NCBI GenBank assembly: GCA_030549775.1
Contig: CM060176.1
Coordinates: 99,025,303 to 99,089,302, forward strand
Reading direction: 5' to 3'
Source: Tamarix chinensis
Taxonomy: Eukaryota > Streptophyta > Magnoliopsida > Caryophyllales > Tamaricaceae
DNA length: 64,000 bases
Positions 1 to 14,377 of this stretch are shown here, piece by piece. The notes beneath the pieces are model-generated. The model did no database searches. It was not told the DNA's origin and saw only the letters and a list, made by a program, of their open reading frames with translations. Both the position numbers and the translations under genes were made by a program. Numbering within the stretch: position 1 is the first letter of the stretch; every line of letters starts with the position of its first letter.

Positions 1-522
1 GAACTTATGCCATTCTATGTAAACTTACTTTGACTATATGATCACCTTACTCGGTTCATGGCAAACTAACCATCCTTCTCATAGGTGTTATTCATTCCTA
101 TGAACAGACATCTTAGATATTTTTCATATGTTGATGAGGACCATTTGGATGACTTTGCTACATATGATTCTTTATTTGTAGATGAGTGAATCTTATATAT
201 CAAAGTTGGGTGTAGAGTTATGTTATCTGATTATCTCTTTTGGTCTAGATACCTTTTAGGACTATTAGTTCCCAATGTATCCCTTTTATGTATTTTTGAT
301 ATTATACTCGGAGTTAATATCCAAAATCTTATCTAATGTTTATGAAATTTCTCTTATAATTTGTTTATTATGCTTTAAGTCTTAACTATTTTACCTAGTA
401 TTTGATGTAAGAATTGTATGGTTAATCAAACTTTTGTTGAGTACGACGGTAACAAGCAAGTATTTTGATATTGCACTTTTGATAAAAGAAATTTTTTCGG
501 TAGTCAATTTTGAGGTGTTACA
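1..522 (+). repeat. 3' end of a plus-oriented long LTR (partial)
   Basis: The sequence ends in TTTTGAGGTGTTACA at 508-522, the same kind of right terminus as the complete solo LTR at 56172-60696 (GGGTATTACA). Internal wording such as the 'ggtgttattcattcctatgaacag' region resembles the stretch around 60180-60300 in that copy. The rest lies left of the window. Assignment is by reading similarity, not alignment. Confidence 0.55.
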
Positions 523-1561
523 TATCATGATTGGATAAAACCGCCATCGTTATTGTTTGACAACAACAAAAGCATCACATTAGGTATTTCATTGTGCCAT
601 GTGGTGATTCAGTTATACAATTAGTTGAGGAAGTAATTGCCATAATGTGGAAAAGATGGCGTTAGGTACTTCAAAAGGCTATTACTGATGCCGATGATGG
701 TTATCGGAGGCCGGTGGTAGATGAGGTTGAAGAGAATATCATTAGGGTTAATTTTTATCAATTAATGGTCAACTAAGTAATTAGTAAAAAAATCAAATAA
801 AACGCATAACTAATGACTTGTGGTTACATGTATTTATTTACTTTTTGCAAAGCTACATGCCTTCTTTTTATTTATTTTGTTAATAAAAGAAATAAGCGAA
901 AGAGAGTGGATTGGATAATCAATTAACTAGTAATAGTTGGTAATTAATAGCAACTTAATTGCAAATTAATCTTGGACATTCAACTATAAAAATGTAATTG
1001 TTAGTATAAGTGCACCATCAAACCATTAAACTATAATAATTTAATTAACGGTACGATAAAATATTATATTGTATTTAATGGTGTTTAATATTTATATAAA
1101 ACCATGCATAGTCTCTCAAAACCATCTAAATTATATACCTAGATGTCTATATAAGAATTTAAGTGGAGTTGCTCTCCACACATATTCTTTTACAGCCATG
1201 AGATCATGGAGAAGTAGAAGCCAATATAGGTTAACTTAATTGAATAATTTATTGACAAATAAAGAAATGTCGAGCAACCACAATAGGTATGTAATAACTT
1301 TTACATCATTTAGTAACTAAGTTGATGTACTTAGGCCTTAAAGATACAAGAATTCTAATTCACCAGCTTTAGTCACTACCTCCACATTAACCTCCTCCAT
1401 ATCAAATAGGTTGGCCGATGCATATATCAGCTTCACATGAGTATCATATGTATCGCTCATATATAATGGACTACCACCAACCTTCAATCGTAATATATTT
1501 TGTACATATAAGAGGATGATTTCCATCTCACTTAATGATATATGGAAGTTGTTATTATCTC
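523..1561. other. AT-rich spacer, no gene recognised
   Basis: No open frame with recognisable domains is present. A 62-codon minus-strand frame at 1338-1526 has no motif I recognise and no splice or family context. This could be the remnant of an element into which the flanking LTRs inserted. Confidence 0.4.
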
Positions 1562-4500
1562 TATAACACCCCCATTTTTAGCAAAAAATTATATTTAAAA
1601 GAGTTAATTATAGAAACTAACACTTAGTGTAAATCTGGTTTCCCTTACCATTTTTACACTAAGTTTTAAAGCTAAAATGTTACTTCACTTAAATTAAGAA
1701 CAAAAATCGTAAAAACCAGATAATAAATTATATTACAAATTAACATGGTTCTAATAAAATAAGATCAGACAAGAGTTACAAAAAAGTAAATAAAGAGGGA
1801 CATAAGAGTCTAGAGATATCAGATCAAAATATGTTAGAGTAGACACCATATCACCCCAACTCTCAAACCCCGAAATACCAGTTGTTAATCTAAACTTATA
1901 AGCAATCCTACAAAGTCAAAATTTTCCATTGAATAAATAAGATACCATGAAATGGAGCCTGTCAATACAACATTATTGAAGAAACCACTATACAATACTA
2001 AGCATGAAAAGGTCGCATGTAGTACATAGAAGGTATCACCAATGAAATATGACATAAGAATATTGAGTCATACATACAGGAACATGGTATAAACATATTG
2101 AATCATACATGTGATAATCAAATAGGATAACATGCTATGTCATATATATTATCGAGGCACATCTTTATTATATTATTATACTTAATCATTTTCTATATCA
2201 ACCGCCTTATAACTTATAAATCTCAAACAATCATAACAATAGATTCCAAAACACCACGACTAGATAAAATAATCCAAATATGTATAAAGTAATCCAGACA
2301 TATCGATACACTAGGGTATCACGATACCCTCCAACCATGCCATTAAATCAACTTCACTTAAATCACAAGTAGGCACAAAAATAACTGCCAACCTATTAAT
2401 CAAATACATTTGTGATAACCTAACCATGCATATTAGTTACTTCCATTTTTATTTATTAAGGGGACATAAGAGACAGCCCAAAGACATATAAATATACCAA
2501 CTATACTGGTATACAAAGGCAACACAACACCCTCCTAAAAATGTACGAAGTACACCAGTCATGTTGGTGCACTAATGGTAGCGTAATGCCCTTTAATTTA
2601 AGTCACCTAATCCTTAAGTATCAATACCTTCTATAGGGCTTGTAGGTCACCTATAGAGTAAAATAGGACATTACTGGGGCACCTAGGTACACCAATGAAA
2701 CTAATCCAAACAAGGACTCTTATCTTATTTATAGGGTAGCAAACCCTAGAGTGTATGTATTTTTCAAATCTTAAGATATTCCACTTTAAATACTAATATT
2801 TTATCTGGTGATAAAAAAATGTCACGTAATACACAAATAATTCAAAATTTCTTACTTAGCCACTTTTTCTTACTTTTAATTATTTAAGTTGACCCTAAAG
2901 TTGATAGTCAAACCAAAGTCAAGTAAACATTAAGGTTTACCTAACAATACACTAAGATCATCCTAATGAAACCCCATTAGGTTTCGACACTGAACCAAAC
3001 GAGTTAAACGATATGTTCGAAAAAAATCCGAACTAGATCAGCCTAAGTATGAATCCAAAGGAAGATAAAAAAAACTCAAAGCACAATTGGAGATCAATGA
3101 AAAACTGAGCGAGTTTAACAGAGAAGAATGAAGATTCAGTGAGAGTTCAGGAGGAAGAAGATTCAAGAGTCGAAAGAGAGAGTCGAGAGAGAGAGAGAGT
3201 CGAACAGCCAACCAGAGAGAAAAGTATGTATTATTGCTGAGAAAAATTTCCAAAGTTACGTATATCTCTGTCCCTCGTATACATATACACATACATATAT
3301 ACAATATTGGGCTGCTTGTATCAGGATTCAAGCTACCAGCCCAATTCCCCTTATAAGTAATACAATATAACAAATATTGGGTGGTGCTGAATTATCTATT
3401 CAGCCCACTTACAACAATTACAATTATTCCAAAATTATTTGGCAGATTACAACTATTTTCCCATAAGCTATTTTATTTAGCTAACTGTAAGAATTAAGGG
3501 TTGCATAGGCAGCAATCCTTCTAACCCAATTACGGGCCGGGTGGCTGCCCATGTGGCCTACATAATTCTACTAGCTACTAGCTACTAGCTACATAATTCT
3601 ACTAGGCAGTAATACAATATTCCAAAATCATATGGGATTACAATAAATTTTCCCTACTGATATCAACAATATTGGAGTCAATTTATCCAGTAGATCCACA
3701 TCAACATATCCACACAGCAACATCAACAATCAGCAACAATCAATCACAGCAGCCAACAACATGCCCATTTCCATCACCTGTAATCTTATCTTCTTTCCTA
3801 ATTAATCATAGAATAATAGAAATAATTATATGTACAATTTATATTACAACAGTCAACAAAATTATCCAGATAAAAATTAATCATTTAGATACACATCACA
3901 TCCTATATCCAATTATCTACATTTAGGAGCATTAGGTCAAAAAATGACAAATATTCCCTTGGAAATAAAATTATCACTATATTATCCACTGTAAATGCTA
4001 ACTTCATTTTTATAAAAACCCAAAATTTACTTTAAAAAAATATTTTTAGCGAAAACGTAATATCAAATTGGTTGGGTGATACCGCATTACTCGGTATAAG
4101 TCTAACGTACCATATCATCCTTATATCAAATACAAGGTAAAGTAGTTAAGACTTAAAACATGATAAATATATAATAATAGAACTTTTATAAACATATAAA
4201 AATTTTAGAGATTAACTCCAAATATAATATCAAAATATAAAAAAAGGGATCCCATGGAACCAAAAGTCCAAAAAGGTATTCAGCTAAAAACCTACTACAG
4301 GATAACACGACTTTATGTCCAACCCTAATACATACGAATCATTTCTCCACACATAAGGTATCATATGCAGAAAAATCATCTAAAGGGTCCTCATCGACCA
4401 ACACCTATGAAAATGATGATTAATATGTTATGTACTGAATAAGGTAACCATATAATTGAAGTTAGTGTACAAAAGAGATAAACCATACATGCCAGTTAAT

Positions 4501-6941
4501 AACAAATGATGCAAGGTAAACATTGATTCCATAACTCATTATTAGAAATAAACAAGATCCATTTTTTTATTCACATTGAGTTCAAGGATCTAACTATTCT
4601 TAATTTGGTGGAGCATATTGAAGTATCTCTCAAGATAAAACATACTTCAGCCCTATTATTGCTCGGTGGAACATAACCAATATATACTAGTACAACATGC
4701 TTTTGACCACCATTCTTAAATTGGTGGAATGATTTGAAGCACCTATCGGTGCGAAACAGACCTAATCTACTATTATCATCTAGTGGAATGGATATAACCC
4801 CTTGGTAGTAACTCATGAAATATTTTACTTTAAGTGATTAATATCTTATTCATTAGTCTTCTTATCTCAAAATCACATTCTCATTCACATTGAGTTCAGG
4901 GGTCCCATTATTTTTAATCTAGAGGAATAAACTAATGCATCTCTTAGGGTAAAATGTTTCCGAGACACTATTATCATCTGGTGGAATGGACCCAACATAT
5001 ACCTCGGCTCGTCTCACATGATATTTTATTTTAAATTATTACTATCTTATTTAGAGTTGTTTAATCAAGATCATCATGTAGGACTTATGTAAATATGCAC
5101 AACACATAATTAAAAACACACAAGGCACATCCATATAGTTATGGGGGCATTCCCAAAGGAAGAGACCCATAATTACTCTAAGAAACCCTAATTTTAGAAG
5201 GTGAGCATAACTTCTCATTTTATTATACTTATACTACTTATCATTATCCCAAATATTCTGAGTATGATACTTAACTTATTTAAAATATGTTTTCTTTTTT
5301 AAATAACCTAAATTATTTTTTTAACCCTTATTGATCAAAATGTCATTCTCTTATGGAAAACCTTAGAATATTAGAGTGGGTAACTTATGTCATTCCCAAC
5401 AATCATTTAATCACATTACTTATGAAATAATTGATAACACCCTCAAATAATTATCATGCCATGATTATTTTCCATACTACCATCAAATGACCATAATGCC
5501 ATTACATTAGCCAAAATGTTCATATTTTCCCAAAGAACTTACGGGTCTCAACATTAATTAATGTCAACCTTCAATTATATATAAGTACCACGTATCTAGG
5601 TTCATGTTATCCAATAATATACATTGATGTATACTTTCACATTTTTATCATTTTTAATATATCATGTAATGGCATTATCATAATCAACATTATCCAAATA
5701 ATATTACCAAATAGGATATCACATACAAATATACGTTCCATATACAAACCCTAACTATGACATGTATTCTTAACAAAAAGAACACCGATCTCTAAGCAAT
5801 TAAGTCTAACCGTCTTCTTTGAGATCACTAGAAAATAACCTACAAAAATAAGAAATTAATATAATTAGAACTTAAGAATATAATAGAGGAAAATTTAAGG
5901 TGAAAGAGGGTGGAAATGGGGATAATAGTAATAAATGGAAAAACTCAGGTTGCGTGGGAGTATGGTTGTGCTAGAGTGAAGCATGAGGTGTGCTAGGAGG
6001 GAAAAATAATTGTGCCAAGGGAATGTCAAAGGGGCATGGGCATAGCATGCAACACATCCATGAATCGAGAGTGTGGAACACACACGGATGAGGAGTGTAG
6101 GGTCCATAAAAGTAAGAAGAAAGGTACACAAACAATGCACGAAACCATGCATGGGTTATACTAAAAGGGCACGATTGGGGTGTGCAAGGGTGCACAATTG
6201 TGTATCTAAAAAAACAAACAGAGCACAACGGGGAGAGGAAAAATAAATGGTGTGGGGTGTTAATGGTTAAGAACGGATGAGGGAGATTGATGGGGTGGTG
6301 GTGGTGGTTGGTTTTCTAGGGAAATGACGGTGTTTGGTGGTGGCAAGTGGTTTTGATGGTGCATGATGGCAATGGATAGAGTAGGAAAGGAAGGTGTTCG
6401 GTGCTGGGATGCTCACCAGAAATTGAGGGAGTAAGGGAGTTAATTGAGGAAATAAATGAGACAGGCTTTCAGAGAGGTATATATATAGTTGTGCGCATGG
6501 TGAGGAATGACATAGAAGGAAAGGAAAGGGACACACATAGAGGATGGGGCAACACGATAAGGGGTAAAGTTTGGGAAAAAAATTCAATGATAGATCCCAT
6601 GGATTGTGGTAGAGGATGGTAGAGTCAAACTATGGTAAGTTGTAGGGGAAAGGAAGAAGAACACGTAAGGTAGAAAAAGAAGAAAGGAAAATCAGGTGGA
6701 AGAGAAGAAGAAAAAGAAAAGGAGAGGCAAAAGTAGAAAGAAAAGGAAAAAGTAGATAAGTGTGGGATTATGGTTAGGATTAGGTTAAAATTTATGATTA
6801 ACAAAATTAATTAATATTAAAATATTAATAATCTAAGATTAGTTTTGGGTTAAAAATATTAATGAACTAAAATAAATATTAGGATTAGTTTAAGATATTA
6901 ATTATTTGTAATTAATATTAAATAAAATTTAGGGTATTATA
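1562..6941 (-). repeat. Minus-oriented long-LTR copy, composite
   Basis: The left end TATAACACCCCC at 1562 matches the family terminus TGTAACACCCC with one change. The right end AGGGTATTATA at 6931-6941 matches the opposite terminus. In between are the family's GTACTGARTAAGG motif (about 4432) and 'ggtggaa' modules (4600-4800, 4920-5000). The purine-rich U3 on this strand (5880-6780) has a TATA-like stretch at 6479-6489. The piece is longer than other copies partly because other sequence, including 3014-3668, is inserted. The 5-bp flanks (atctc / atttt) do not match, so the two ends may come from different insertions. Confidence 0.5.
3014..3668 (-). mobile_element. Candidate solo LTR of a different family
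   Basis: Read on the minus strand, the segment starts TGTTGATATCAG and ends TTTCGAACA, giving TGTT/AACA inverted ends. It contains a TATA-like run followed by a CT-rich block (GAGAGAGA on + at about 3179-3200), as expected at a U3/R boundary. It interrupts the long LTR at 1562-6941. No clean target duplication is visible (cgata / atatt), so the boundaries are tentative. Confidence 0.4.
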
Positions 6942-7964
6942 ATTTTAACTAACAATTTGTAATGAAAAGAATAAAATTCTATAATTGATTCACTTTAGCA
7001 TGCAAGTAAAATACAAGTTATGGCAAATGATTATATTACCTTTACACATAATTTATCATATTAAGCTTTAAAATGCATATCTAATGCATCATAAATCACA
7101 TAATTCCATACTTAACATCATGTAATTCATGTTAGCCATACATGTTGGAATAAAAAAAATATGGCACACTTGAAAGACAAATTTATCCATAGGGTATACA
7201 AATAATAATAATCATGTGAAAATATAACCCGCCCTATCATGTTATACACACGCATCATGCATAATTAATCTATGGCATTAAACCTATTCTAGCATGATTT
7301 CATACACATAATATTATAAACAATTTAACATGCTATGTTATACACAATTTCATTCTAGTATTATTAGAAAAACAAATGCAACATAACAATACATGCTTAG
7401 GGAAATAATTACAACTTAGCACATCATAACCCTAATATACTATTATGCAATTTTCACATTGTAGTAAGGCATATGGGTTACCTTTTAATTCCAAGAAAAT
7501 ATCAAAATATAATCAACCTAACACCAAGCATTTATCCTCTTAATAATAACCTTCTTATATAACTAAAACAAAGCCAAACAAAACACATATTAGAAACTAA
7601 CAATTGTTGACCAAAGTCATCGCAACAATTAACCAAAACCCACCTTAACAAAACCCAACCAAAGCTAGGATAACTTGATGAAAAAAAGTGGTAGGATCAT
7701 GCTACATGGGGATCAATTATGTGAGGGAATGGCACTACATGTGTAGGGTGAGCGTTAGGTGATGACCCAGTAGAGTGGTCGATGTATGGGAGGTTCACAC
7801 TAAAGGTAGCAGGCAGCACATGGGTTGTGCATGGGGGGGTCAAGTAGGTGAGATGGATGGTAGGGAGTTCGGGGTTTGTAGAGAATCAAGGAGGTAGGTG
7901 AGTGTTGTGTGAGAAGGAAGAATGGTAGGGTTGGAGTGTTAGTTTAGGATTCGTGTAACAGTAA
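6942..7964 (-). repeat. Minus-oriented long-LTR fragment
   Basis: AT-rich sequence passes into a G-rich stretch (7680-7950) that resembles the purine-rich U3 strand of neighbouring minus-oriented copies. Neither terminus is present. No gene is seen. Confidence 0.35.
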
Positions 7965-9102
7965 TGCCCTAAATTTTATTTAATCTTAAACCCAAGTAAT
8001 TAAAAACTTAACCCAGTACTAATATTAGACATTAGTATTTTTACCTTATCCTAATCCTAATATTTAGTCCAAGTAGTTTATATTTTTAACCTAATCTTGA
8101 TCCTGAACATTTAATGTCCTAATCTTACTTAGTTTAGCTTATCACAAATTTTAACATAATTCTAATACTAACCCCAAAACTTATTTTTCCCTTTCTCATT
8201 TTCCTTTTCTTTTCCCTTTTATATCCCCCTACCCCGCCGTATTTCTTTTTCTTCGTTCCTGCATGTAAATCCCTCTTCTCCATCATATCCCCTCTATTAT
8301 GCTACCGCAACCTACTTCGATACCTTCATCATCACATGATCACCCCTGCCTTCCTTCCCTAACATTTCTCTCCTTACACACCACTTTATGCATTTGTGTA
8401 CCCCTCCCAATCTCTCTTTGCTTCATTTAATGCCAACCAACTCCACTCCCTCCATTTTCTATCGAGCAACCACAACTCTGGTCAACCTCTATTTCTTTTT
8501 CCTCCTCTTTCTCTATTCAACACCGACCATAACCATTAACACCACACACCACCACCAACAACCACTAAGCACCTCTGTTTTCCTAGAAAACCAACCACCA
8601 ATTCCACCCCATCATTCCCCCTCAAATTCATCGACCATGGCCACCCTAATCCCTTTTTTTCCTTGTTCCTTATCATGCTCAAGCACATGGCTATACACCC
8701 TTGCACACTTTAATCATGCCCTCTCTTATAGATTCCATGCACAACCCATACACATGTGCATGCCCCAACCATGTGCCCTCACACAAGCTACACACGGTTT
8801 CATGCACATCCATGCACACTCCTTTCCTTCTCACCCTGTCGTTCATTTAGCATAGTCATGCTCCCCCTCTAACACACCCATGCTCCACTCTAACACTACC
8901 ACACATTCTGCCATACTTCCACACAACTTGAGCTACCCCTTGGTTTCAATTACTTCCATTTTCACCCTTATTTACCTTAACATTTACCTCAATTCGTACT
9001 CACAAGTTCTAATTATGGATTATTCTTATGTTTTCAAGTAATATTCTAGTGATATCAGAGGAGGTAGTTTAGGATTACATACTTAGAGCCCAATATTCTT
9101 GT
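7965..9102 (+). repeat. Plus-oriented long-LTR fragment (5' part)
   Basis: It begins near AGTAATGCCCTAAATTTT, similar to the TGAAATACCCCAAAA start of the complete plus copy. A pyrimidine-rich block follows (8160-8900), corresponding to the CT-rich 56460-57600 part of that copy. It is cut at 9103 by the start of another plus-oriented LTR. The open frame at 8388-8855 is a by-product of the low-complexity composition. Confidence 0.45.
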
Positions 9103-10298
9103 TGGTAAACCCCATTTTTAGAAACCTTAATTATAATCGGTAATTATGTGTATTAGTTGTAATAATTATTTAAGGATATTTGATATTAAATATATTGTTA
9201 ATATGTGTAATATTATTATGAATTATTAGTTACAAAATTTAATTAGACTAAAATATGCTAGAGGGTGTGTATTAAAATTTAAACCTAGGTTGGGATCGTA
9301 ACGGGTATCTGTTTTGTCAAACAAACTTATTCCGGTAATCGGATAATTTTTACCTAAATACTTTACCCTAAATTTTTACCTAGATAATTACCCTAGCCTA
9401 GGTCCCTAACCTATGCTAGATTAACCTTATCTTTTCTCCTCTCCTTCTCAGTAAGAATCTTCACACCACACCTGCACACTCTCCTACCATGCAAGATTCC
9501 CTCCCCTTGTTTTGCTCTCCTTTCCCTACATGCCAACCTCTCCATTTTATCTATTTTATGTTGTGTGTTAACCCTCCCAAATAGCCCACACACTCCCTCC
9601 TTTTCCTGAGCTCCCTCACGCAAGAAAAAAGAACTCGATTGTTGATCTTGTTTTCCACCATTTTTACTCCATCGGAAACTCCCACCAAACCTCCTCTCTT
9701 CGCTGCACATTCCCTTGCTATAGCCCCTACCTTTGTTGCAGCAAGAGTTGTCATTCCCCACCCTCAAGATGCAGCAAAATTGGCTGAAACTACCCCCCCA
9801 AGCTGCAGCAAAAATTTCCCGTAACTAGGCTAAACTACTCATAAAATACCAGCCAACATCTTCCACCAAACCCCTTCTCCTTGTTGCACCTTCCCTTGTT
9901 GTAGCCCCTACCTTTGCTGCAGCAAGAGCTGCTGCTCCTACCCCCTCGCTGTAGCAAGAGCTACTACAACCCCTCCCCAACTTGCACCAAACTCCACCGA
10001 AGCCCAACACACCTACCTTCAGCCATTTTGGCCGAAGCTCCCTCCCTTGTGTTGCACCATTTTCCACCGAATCTCCTTCCCCTCCTTCGACACTTTATGC
10101 TACAACTTTTCTTCCCCCTTTGCTACACCATTTTCTATTGTTCTCCCCTCCCAAGCACCGGCCAAGTCTATCATTACCACCCTCTACTTTCTCAGCTGAA
10201 AGCCTCCCTCCTTTGGTGCTAAGATTTTTTTTTATTTTCCTCTTACTTATTCTACCGGTTAGTAGCTCTAAATTATTTTAGTATTTGTGGATTATTAT
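9103..10298 (+). repeat. Plus-oriented long-LTR fragment (5' part)
   Basis: Starts TGGTAAACCCCATTTTTAG, matching in inverse the minus-oriented end at 21300. The pyrimidine-rich part (9420-10250) contains partial internal repeats such as 'cccttgttgtagcccctacctttg' at about 9712 and 9893. It is truncated at 10299 by a minus-oriented LTR. Open frames here are low-complexity shadows. Confidence 0.45.
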
Positions 10299-12701
10299 TG
10301 TAACACCCCAAAATCATGACTTGAAAATTTCATTTCAATTTTGCTTTGCGAAAGCAGAAATTATAGAACGGTGGGTGTTACCGCCACACTTAACATAAGT
10401 CCGGTTTCCTCACCATCCTTACGATAAGTGCTAAGGCTTAAAACAAGTCAAACCAACAAAAAATGAGAGAAGTACAATACATAATCAAGGGTTTTACAAA
10501 AGAAAGATTATCTATAACAAAGGACCATTTATATAATTAAGTAGCTAACCATTTTCAGAAAATAAACAAAAGAGAACACGAAAGTACAACAATGGTTTGC
10601 CTTACACTCATCCGGTCCATCAAAGTTATAAGGAAAAGGGAAATAGGGACAGGGTCCACTCACTCCCTTAAGCCTACTAATTGTCTGGATGATGCTCCTC
10701 AAAATTCTTCAACCATTGCATATCGCAGTTGAACTCCTCTAAAAAGTGATAACATTAGTATGACTTCCTCGTACTGAGTAAATCACAATACCTCCGGAGA
10801 GGTAGCATACCCACGTATACAATTATCATACACAACATTCAAATAAAACATACGATCATATGCAATCCATGATTTCATGACACAATTCCACATCATAATT
10901 AATGATACTAATTAGATCAAAATCTCTAGCAAAGGCATTGAAGACATGCTTATAAATCTCGCAACCATTTTAACTTACCAACGACCATACTTTATAGTAT
11001 AATAAGAAGAAGTGGTGACATTCCAAACAATCTAACCAAGGTCAAGTCACGCCTAATCTAATTATTATAGAAGTATTATGGTGGGTGTCTAATCCAGTTA
11101 TATCATTTGTATAACAATTCTCAAGTGTAATAAAATCCCATATCCATGACAATGATCGTTAAGGAGGTGGTACCAAATAATTCACTCAATTCTAGGGCAA
11201 AGCTAGCCAAGAAAGCCACACGACATATTAGTTGTCCATACTAAACCTTAGAACTCAAGTCCTTAAGTACTCGTACTCCCCATAGGGTGTATGGAATACC
11301 TATAGAGCAGAAGTGAGCCCCTTAACCGAAAGGCACAAGCTATGTACTCAGCGGCCAAGTTCAAGACATGAGATTCCTTTCCAACTCAAGTTTTCCTCTT
11401 TAAGTGATCAACGCCTTATGAAATTTTAGATTATTAATTTGAGAACAACAAGGTTCCCAATATTAGCCATAGATCAATCAACCAAGGGACCACGAGAATC
11501 AACCACCAGATGTCAAAACCAAAAGACCACGAGGGTCACAACAATTTCAAGTTAACACGACCTAGGGTAGGCATCATTCCATAACCCGAATAATTATCCA
11601 ATTCAGCTATTCAATCCATTTATCCAATTATTTCCAAAATTATCAGAGGGTAATTATAGGCTTAGAAGGGAGGTTAGGGTTCTATGGGTCAGCGTGGGAA
11701 TATGGAAAGTATGGTTAGGGTCACCGGCGACGATAGTTGGCTGGTGGCAGCAATTTTTGGGGGAAGGGGTTGTGTGCAGGAGAGAGAGAGGAAAATGTGT
11801 GAGGAGAGGGGAGTTAGTTGGGTGAATGGGTTGCGAGTCAGAAGGGGAGAGGGAAAAGAGTATCGGCCAGTCAACGGCGCGATCGACGGTGAAAAACCAG
11901 GGACGTGGCGGCAGCGACGTTGTATGTCGTTGGCATCGAACCTGGCTGGGGAAGGAGAAAAGAGGAAGAAAAGGGCCGGACCGGCGGTCCAGAAGAAAAA
12001 GAAAGAAAGGAAAAGGAGGAAAGAACTAGGCAGTCGGGCGCTGGTTAATTTTTTTTTAACAAAACACGGTGTACAGGGAAACAAAGAAGCAAAACGCGGC
12101 GTTGCGAGGGAGAAGGTAAGAGGCGGCTACGCGGGCAGGGCTGCGCTGAAGAAAAGAAGGAGGGAGGGAGGACTTGGGCCACTGGGCTAGCCCAGGTCGG
12201 GGAGGAGAAAAAGAAAAAGAAAAGAAGAAGAAAGAAAAGAAAGAAAAAGGAAGAAAGAAAAGGAAAAAAAAAAGGAAAAGAGAAAAATAATTAGGTTGGG
12301 TATTTAAATTAATTAAAATATTTGGGATATTTAAAAATAATAATATTTAAATCCCTTTTTAGGCTAAATTAGGATTTTTAAAAGATTTTTCATAAGTTCC
12401 TTTTTAATTAGCAAAACACTATATTTTTCTCCAATTAAATTATTTATAAAATTATTATTAATTTGAAACTATTTTCTCCTTATTAATCTAAATAAAATAA
12501 TTTATTTAATTAATTTCCAAATTAAAATCCTTAATTAGTTAAAATACCCAAATTTCACCCTAATTAAAATATTTATAAGATTTCTCTTGATTTGCCCAAA
12601 TAAATTTTATTTTACTTTAATAAAAATAATTTATTTAATTAATTTTCAAGATAAATATTATTTAATAATAAAAATAAAATTAGAATATTCAGGGCATTTC
12701 A
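10299..12701 (-). mobile_element. Minus-oriented long LTR, both termini present
   Basis: Left end TGTAACACCCCAAAA (10299); right end CAGGGCATTTCA (to 12701). It carries the family's conserved 'gtgttaccgccacactta...agtgctaaggctta' block near 10376-10440, CGTACTGAGTAA near 10772, and a purine-rich U3 strand (11640-12290). At 2.4 kb it is shorter than the 4.2-4.5 kb copies and lacks the trinucleotide arrays. Flanking 5-mers (attat / ctgtg) do not match, so the two ends may have been joined by recombination between copies. The frames at 11684-12190 and 11689-12084 follow from the AG bias. Confidence 0.55.
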
Positions 12702-13059
12702 CTGTGTACTGAGTAAGATAACGATACAGTCAAGAAGAGTTACACATGATGCAAGAATTCTCATAATAAAATCATACATGCATAAATCAAAGAATGCCAA
12801 ATAATTATTGATTATAGGACTTTCATCAGATATATCATATTCCAATCTTTTATTTACGTTGAGTTTAGAGACTCAACTATTCTTAAACCGGTGGAACGGT
12901 TTGAAATACCTCTCGAGGAGAACATAACCGAGCCACTATTATTATCCGGTGGAACGGACTTTAATACCTCTAAGAGTAAAATACTCCTAAGCCACTATTA
13001 TTAAACGGTGGAATAGTCTAAATCACCTCTCGAGGACAACACACTTGAGTCATTATTGT
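12702..13059 (-). repeat. Long-LTR fragment, left part of an interrupted copy
   Basis: Begins inside the family at the GTACTGAGTAAGATAACG motif and continues through three CCACTATTATTA...GGTGGAA modules. It is interrupted at 13060 by a complete LTR. The same module array resumes at 17235 with 'ttggtggaatggact'. Confidence 0.55.
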
Positions 13060-13779
13060 TGTAACACCCCCAAAATTTTGCACATTTAAAAAAAAAATAA
13101 AACTTATAAATTAAAACAGTAAAACCTAGGGATGCTACCGCCACACTTAGTACCAGACCAGTTCACTCCTACCATTCCAGTACCAAGTGCTAAGGCTAAG
13201 AAAAACTACATATAACATTAATAAATAGTCCAACTTCATGAATACGGAAATCAGAGTATGCATAAGTCTTTACATAATTCGAAATATTAGCTATTGGTTT
13301 TCAGAGGATAAAAATAACAATAATAATAAATTTTTTTCTGCAGGCTCAAACATAATTAAAAATAACACGAATAATAATCTCAAATGGAAGACAACCACGC
13401 CACTCCAGGATCTGGTCCAGCCCACAATCACTCGGGCCCATCTGATGTCCCATAGACATCAATAGCATCAAAATAAGCGTCTCCTACCTGCAACATGTCA
13501 GACGGGTCTTCTACTCGTGGGAATAAGCAGCACCCATGAAATAGTTGATCAGTACGCTACGTACTGAGTAAGGTAACCATGCACTAAGGCCAGCATACAA
13601 AATTCACACAACCAATGCATAATAATAAAGGAGCATAGAAATCAATCATAATAGCACAAGATAAAAAAAATGCTCAGGTGAAATACCATGATTCAATACA
13701 GATCAGATTATTTACTTCATCAAGCCTTTATTGAATTTATTTTCACACCATGCTCTTTATCAAGTCCATACGAGTACGA

Positions 13780-14115
13780 GAACCCCGCTATTTTTGCAGG
13801 TGGATCGGTCTCCATTGCACTTTTGGCTCTTCTAGCCGGTGGATCGGTCGCTTAGGGTACATGCCCTACCACTATTATATGCTAGTGGATCGGTCTGGTC
13901 CCTTTTCTTGCACGGTGTTCCACTGTAAGTCATTAGTGTCTTCCCACATCTTAACAACATATATGGTTTGGTTTATTGAGCTCGGGATCCTCCACTATTT
14001 TAGCCAGTGAATCGGTCACAAGGGTAACATACCCTACCACTATTATACGCCAGTGGATCGGTCTCTTGGATACTGTAGTCCCTGGCCACTATTATGCTGG
14101 TGGATCGATCTGGGC
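13780..14115 (-). repeat. Array of CCAC...GTGG palindromic modules
   Basis: Several diverged copies of CCACTATTATNNNCCGGTGGATCGGTC occur at intervals of about 50 bp, interrupted by one longer spacer ('ttccactgtaagtcattagtg...'). The same architecture is present at 59640-60000 and 63610-63875, so it is a structural part of the LTR family. Confidence 0.65.
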
Positions 14116-14377
14116 CTGGCTCTACATCTTCCACTTTATGTAATTAATGTTTTTAGTATCTTATTCAGAAAAACCATACCAAGACATGCAAGTCAGACTC
14201 CTACCATGCTTACTCTTCAACTCAGGTTAACCACTCCAACCCTAGTTAACCACCATCACCATAGTTAATCATGACATACCCTGACACCCATGCAAACCCT
14301 AGCTCCACGTAAACCCTACTCCCATGCAAAACCCTAACTCCTGTGCAAAACCCTAGCTCTACCATGCAAACCCTAAT

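Noticed and set aside
1338..1526. 62-codon minus-strand frame
   Set aside because: No motif; too little to separate from chance in AT-rich repeat DNA.
8388..8855. 155-codon + strand frame
   Set aside because: Pyrimidine-rich low complexity in a long-LTR fragment; no family resemblance.
11684..12190. 168-codon + strand frame, and 16327-17006 frames
   Set aside because: Lys/Arg/Glu-rich by AG composition in the U3 of minus-oriented LTRs; no conserved motif and opposite frames equally open.
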